In this document: one piece after another, positions 60,623-64,000 of the stretch
Position numbering within the stretch: the first letter of the stretch is position 1
How the letters are laid out: every line of letters starts with the position of its first letter
Origin: Eleginops maclovinus
Lineage: Eukaryota; Chordata; Actinopteri; Perciformes; Eleginopidae
Assembly (NCBI RefSeq): GCF_036324505.1
Contig: NC_086364.1
Span: 21,086,148 to 21,150,147 of the forward strand
DNA length: 64,000 nucleotides
Direction: 5' to 3'
Translations under genes and position numbers: made by a program
Notes under the pieces: generated by a model
What the model was told of the DNA's origin: nothing
Seen by the model: only the letters and a program-made list of their open reading frames with translations
Databases searched by the model: none

Positions 60623-61309
60623 TCATACCGGCGCTGAGTGGCATTTTTCTTTTTGTTCCCCCACTAATGGCATCCTTAGCAGCGCTGTTACGATGGAAAC
60701 CACGTTGCCACGGAAACGCAGCCCGTCTCCGTGAATTAGAAGTATTTCACTGCCTCTCTTAGCCTCTCTCAACCTCGCTCTCACCCTCCCATCTCTCCCC
60801 CCCACACTCCATGTCCTCCTCTTTCATCGCTCTCTCCGTCTCTTGTTTCTCCTCTCCACCTGTCTCGCCCCCCCTCGGTAACCCCCCCCCCCTTGAAAAA
60901 AACCTGACAGGACAGCAGCTGACGGTGTGTGTGCACGAAACATGAAAGAGCGACTGACAAGGGAAAAAAGAGAGACAGAGGGGGGGAGAGATATGAGAGT
61001 GGAAAGAGAAGTGGGAGTGGATTTTCTTTTTTTTTTAGAGGTAAAAACTCTGTGTGAGCGTGAAGGGAAGGTGGGCGGAGGGACGAATGGAGGGACGTGA
61101 CGGAGGAGTTTGGGGAAAAGGAGGATTTAAGTGGGGCAAACGTTCATGCAACAGAGCACGCAGCAGCAGGCGGAGAGATGTTTCAAAATGGACAGAAGTA
61201 TGAAGACATCCAGTAGAGGATAACACCTGAAGAGCAGCATCAGGTGTCTCTGAGCGTCTCAGTCAGGAACAAACATGAACTGATTACACCGCGTGCAAAC
61301 AAAATGTAG

Positions 61310-61460
61310 TTTGTAACAATCAACGTTTATTTATGCAGCCCAATATCCCACATTTTACATCTGCTCCGGGGCTTTACAGTTTAGAGGGTCATGGAAAGAA
61401 AGCCCCACAGTTAATGGGAAAAATGGAAGAAATTCACACCGGATGCAAAGCAAATTTTTT
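61310..61460 (-). mobile_element. LINE 3'-end fragment, reversed
   Basis: gtttatttatgcagcccaat, atcccacattttacatctgc and gggctttacagtttagaggg resemble the reverse of the tail family at 44680-44880. Confidence 0.55.
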
Positions 61461-61581
61461 CAAATTTCGATTCAAAGACGCAGATAGAGGCGAATTTCGC
61501 TGTCCCACGAATGTTGAGTCAGAAAACCAAAAGGAAGCATCTCCTCACAGTTCCCATAATGCCCATGGCATGTCAATGGCA

Positions 61582-61745
61582 TGGCTGTGGCTCAGTGGGA
61601 TAGTGCGTTAATCTTCGGATCAGGGGAGCACTGGTTCCAGTCCCGCTGCAGTCAGCATACACCTCACCCCGTTTGCTCCTGCGGGGATTGTCCACAGTAT
61701 TGAATTTATGTAAGTCACTTTGGATTAAAGCGTCTAACATGTAAT
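61582..61745 (+). mobile_element. tRNA-headed SINE with L2-type tail
   Basis: A-box-like gtggctcagtgggatagtgcg and B-box-like ggttccagtcccgc about 55 bp apart, then ctgcggggattgtccacag and an L2-style tail gtaagtcactttggattaaa. Confidence 0.78.
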
Positions 61746-61974
61746 GAAATGTGATTAACTGCTCTTTCATGTCTGTATGGCGTTTTTTGAATGTCGGTAG
61801 CTTAGCCTTGCTCGATTGATCCGATCTCCATTCAGAAAACCCACATTTCAAAACGATTTTTGCCTACCGTGTTGCGGACACACTCGGCAAAGCTTTATTT
61901 CATGGTTTTGACTAATCAGTATTTTGTTATTCACTTAACATGTTCCATCCCCTCTACCACCAGCATGTTGTGGT

Positions 61975-62070
61975 GTCCCTGGGAAAGACTTCACCCCAAA
62001 TGCTCCTGTGGGGATTGTCCACAGTACTGAGTATGTAAGTCGCTTTGGGTAAAAGCATCTAATAAGTTTA
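61975..62070 (+). mobile_element. Second, headless copy of the 61582 SINE
   Basis: caccccaaatgctcctgtgg, ggattgtccacagtactgag and gtaagtcgctttgggtaaaag repeat the body and tail about 320 bp downstream without the tRNA-like head. Confidence 0.7.
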
Positions 62071-63017
62071 AATCGAAATGAGCGCGCCTCCTCGGCAGAA
62101 CGTCCAATTTCACGCGAGTAAACATGAGTGAATGCCGCGGTAAAACACGCCAGAGCACTGCGATGTGAAAATGAGCTTTGTGTCCGGTGTAATCGCACCT
62201 TAACCTTTTAAGATTTCTCTTAGTCGGATCAAAGGAGCCATGAGGAACCCTGCTGTATATTGCATAATGTCACGCTCAAGTTAAAAAAGAAGACGGGCGT
62301 TTAGAGAGTCCAGATAAAAACATGCAAACTAAACAAGTCTGGATTAGAAGTGAGGAGATAGAGAGCGTATTAACGGAGACATGGACCATTCCACATATGG
62401 AGGGAATATAAAATAGGGTGAGAAACACAGAGAAGGGGGGTGGTGGGAAACAGGGAGGGAGATTGATTATGTTCTCCTAAGTGCTTTCGGCATTATTGGA
62501 ACTGTACCGTCCTCCCAAACCAGGCAATTTGAATTAACATTGCAGGGAAAGTGATTGAGAGAGGAGGGGGGAGAAAATGGAGAAGGAAGAGACAGCGAGA
62601 GGGAGGGTTGGCAGGGAGGCAGAGAGGGAGAGTCTGGAGGGAGGACGACAGAGAGATGGATAGAATAACTGGGTTCAAAAGTAGGACAGAGAGAGAGATG
62701 GCGGGAGACAAAGGGAGAGAGCATCCGGGGTGAGGAAGACTCGCCCGACATTTAAAAAAATCAACACGCTAAACTCCACTTCCAGCTGGGTGCCGTGCAT
62801 CATGATAACTTTAGAAATTCCACTGGATTCTGAATCGTCATTGGTTGGGGGGGGTGGTTAATAATAAAGGACCAATCGGGAACCGGAGGGAAAAGATAGC
62901 ACGAGTTGAAAGGGAAGATCGGGTTTGGATAAAAGTTCAGAACAAAAAAAAACCCACGGAGGGAAAAGGACATCCAAGGACACACGAGGAGAGAAGGTTG
63001 AGCGTGGGAAAAGAGGG

Positions 63018-63077
<60 letters not shown>
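63018..63077 (+). repeat. (TG)n microsatellite
   Basis: About 58 bp of pure TG following an A/G-rich stretch. Confidence 0.96.
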
Positions 63078-63424
63078 CAGGCATAGCAACGTACAAAGAG
63101 GATAGAGGCTGATAGAGAGCGAGTGACGCATGTGCGGAGTGCAGATGGGAGGAAGGGAGACGGATGTGAGGCGACAAAGCTGCAGGAACTAAATGTGTGA
63201 CGGGAGGAGCAAAAAAAAAAAAGGCATAAAAACTTAAACATGGTTTCAAGTTATTATCTCTCCTGCCTTCACTTCCTGGTCCCTCTTGATTTTGAATTTC
63301 CTCCTTCCTCTTTGCCCTTGTTGTAGTTGAATAGTCCCAAAAAATGAAGTCCTATGTCGTTTCCTGACCACTTTTCTTTTTCGATTAAAAACGTCAAAGA
63401 GTTTAGGAATTAGGAGGACTCTGA

Positions 63425-63527
63425 ACGTTGGGATTTGAGCCTTTGGAGACCATTTACATGCACACAAACCCTCTATAACACACTACAGGAAAGGGAAAAC
63501 CAGTAAAAGCATAATAGGACCCTTTGA
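63425..63527 (-). mobile_element. TTAA-type MITE end fragment
   Basis: gggatttgagcctttggagacc ... cacactacaggaaaggg ... aaaagcataataggacccttt: the terminal 100 bp in reverse orientation. Confidence 0.7.
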
Positions 63528-64000
63528 AAGGCTGCTCCGGTGTATCCTAAGCTACTAAGCACTTCTAAGAAGACTTTAGAGGAGTGACCCCTGCCCTTAT
63601 TGACTGCACAGGCCTCACAAATACAAACAAACATCAAGTCACGCCTCCCGCTGAAGCACATTACTCTGCAGAGGCTGGGGCGGCGGACTGATGGAGACGA
63701 AGCACCCCGATGATGGAGCACCTGCCTCTTTAGTCTAATGAGAATCCTGCTCAGGTAATCATTTAATACGGCTGAGCAGAAAGAGGCCGAGGTGGAGCCG
63801 CGGTGCTCCACATCAGCCCTGTGCAGGATTATAGGTTTTTGATGAAGGAATCCATTGATTTCTATATAATCCCTGCTTTGGTCACTTTTGCTGTTGCAAA
63901 TTCTGATCTTTTGCACATCAATGAAGTGTCTAAATAAGTTGTTGTCCACCTGTATTTAGCTGCAACGAATTGGTTAACTTGTATTTTAAAGAGATGTCAG

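Noticed and set aside
61582..61650. Candidate tRNA gene
   Set aside because: A and B boxes are present, but it continues directly into a SINE body and L2-type tail.
63473..63949. 158-codon minus-strand frame at the right end
   Set aside because: It starts in unique sequence but runs into a TTAA-type MITE, and has no recognisable domain.

Overview
The window is nuclear DNA from a ray-finned (teleost) fish. I infer this from one exon that reads clearly as a fish-like NMDA receptor GluN2B subunit, from many long CA/TG microsatellites, and from dense small DNA transposons (hAT-like and TTAA-flanked MITEs), tRNA-headed SINEs and L2-like LINE tails typical of teleost introns. There is no prokaryotic-style gene organisation, and almost all open frames in the window are chance frames or frames through repeats.

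Layout. Positions 1-36599 are non-coding: 5'-flanking sequence and/or 5'-UTR intron of grin2b, filled with repeats. The main items are a hAT-like element with a 32-bp minisatellite (1240-1942), a TIR-bearing family ending in GAGTGGTGCAG (2386-3425 and many fragments), a SINE whose head has become a 20-bp minisatellite (8708-9123), a deleted piggyBac element that still encodes part of the transposase N-terminus (11699-12340), a tRNA-derived SINE (13055-13372), a 21-bp minisatellite (14370-14695), a 163-bp tandem repeat (about 19535-20245), a hAT MITE with a visible 8-bp target duplication (27664-28399), and an L2-like LINE 3' end (29370-29790).

The only convincing host protein-coding sequence is the first coding exon of grin2b, plus strand, 36624-37259 (212 codons), bounded by a good splice acceptor (AG at 36598-36599) and a phase-0 donor (GT at 37260). 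The exon encodes a signal peptide with an unusually long start, a 19-glycine tract and the first lobe of the amino-terminal domain. From 37260 to the window end is the first coding intron. The next exon is not present, so this intron exceeds 26.7 kb. It holds a 32-copy minisatellite with an internal 354-bp higher-order duplication (37942-38963), further MITEs, SINEs, LINE tails and a 165-bp (TG)n tract (45105-45269).

I found no cellular RNA gene, CRISPR array, operon or mobile gene cassette. The most notable points are an arginine where mammalian GluN2B has its zinc-binding His127, the poly-glycine N-terminus, a MITE directly against the splice acceptor of the first coding exon, a widely copied MITE carrying GC and CCAAT boxes, and a minisatellite born inside a SINE. 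Family names for repeats are from visible termini, target sites and remembered consensus, not from a database search.
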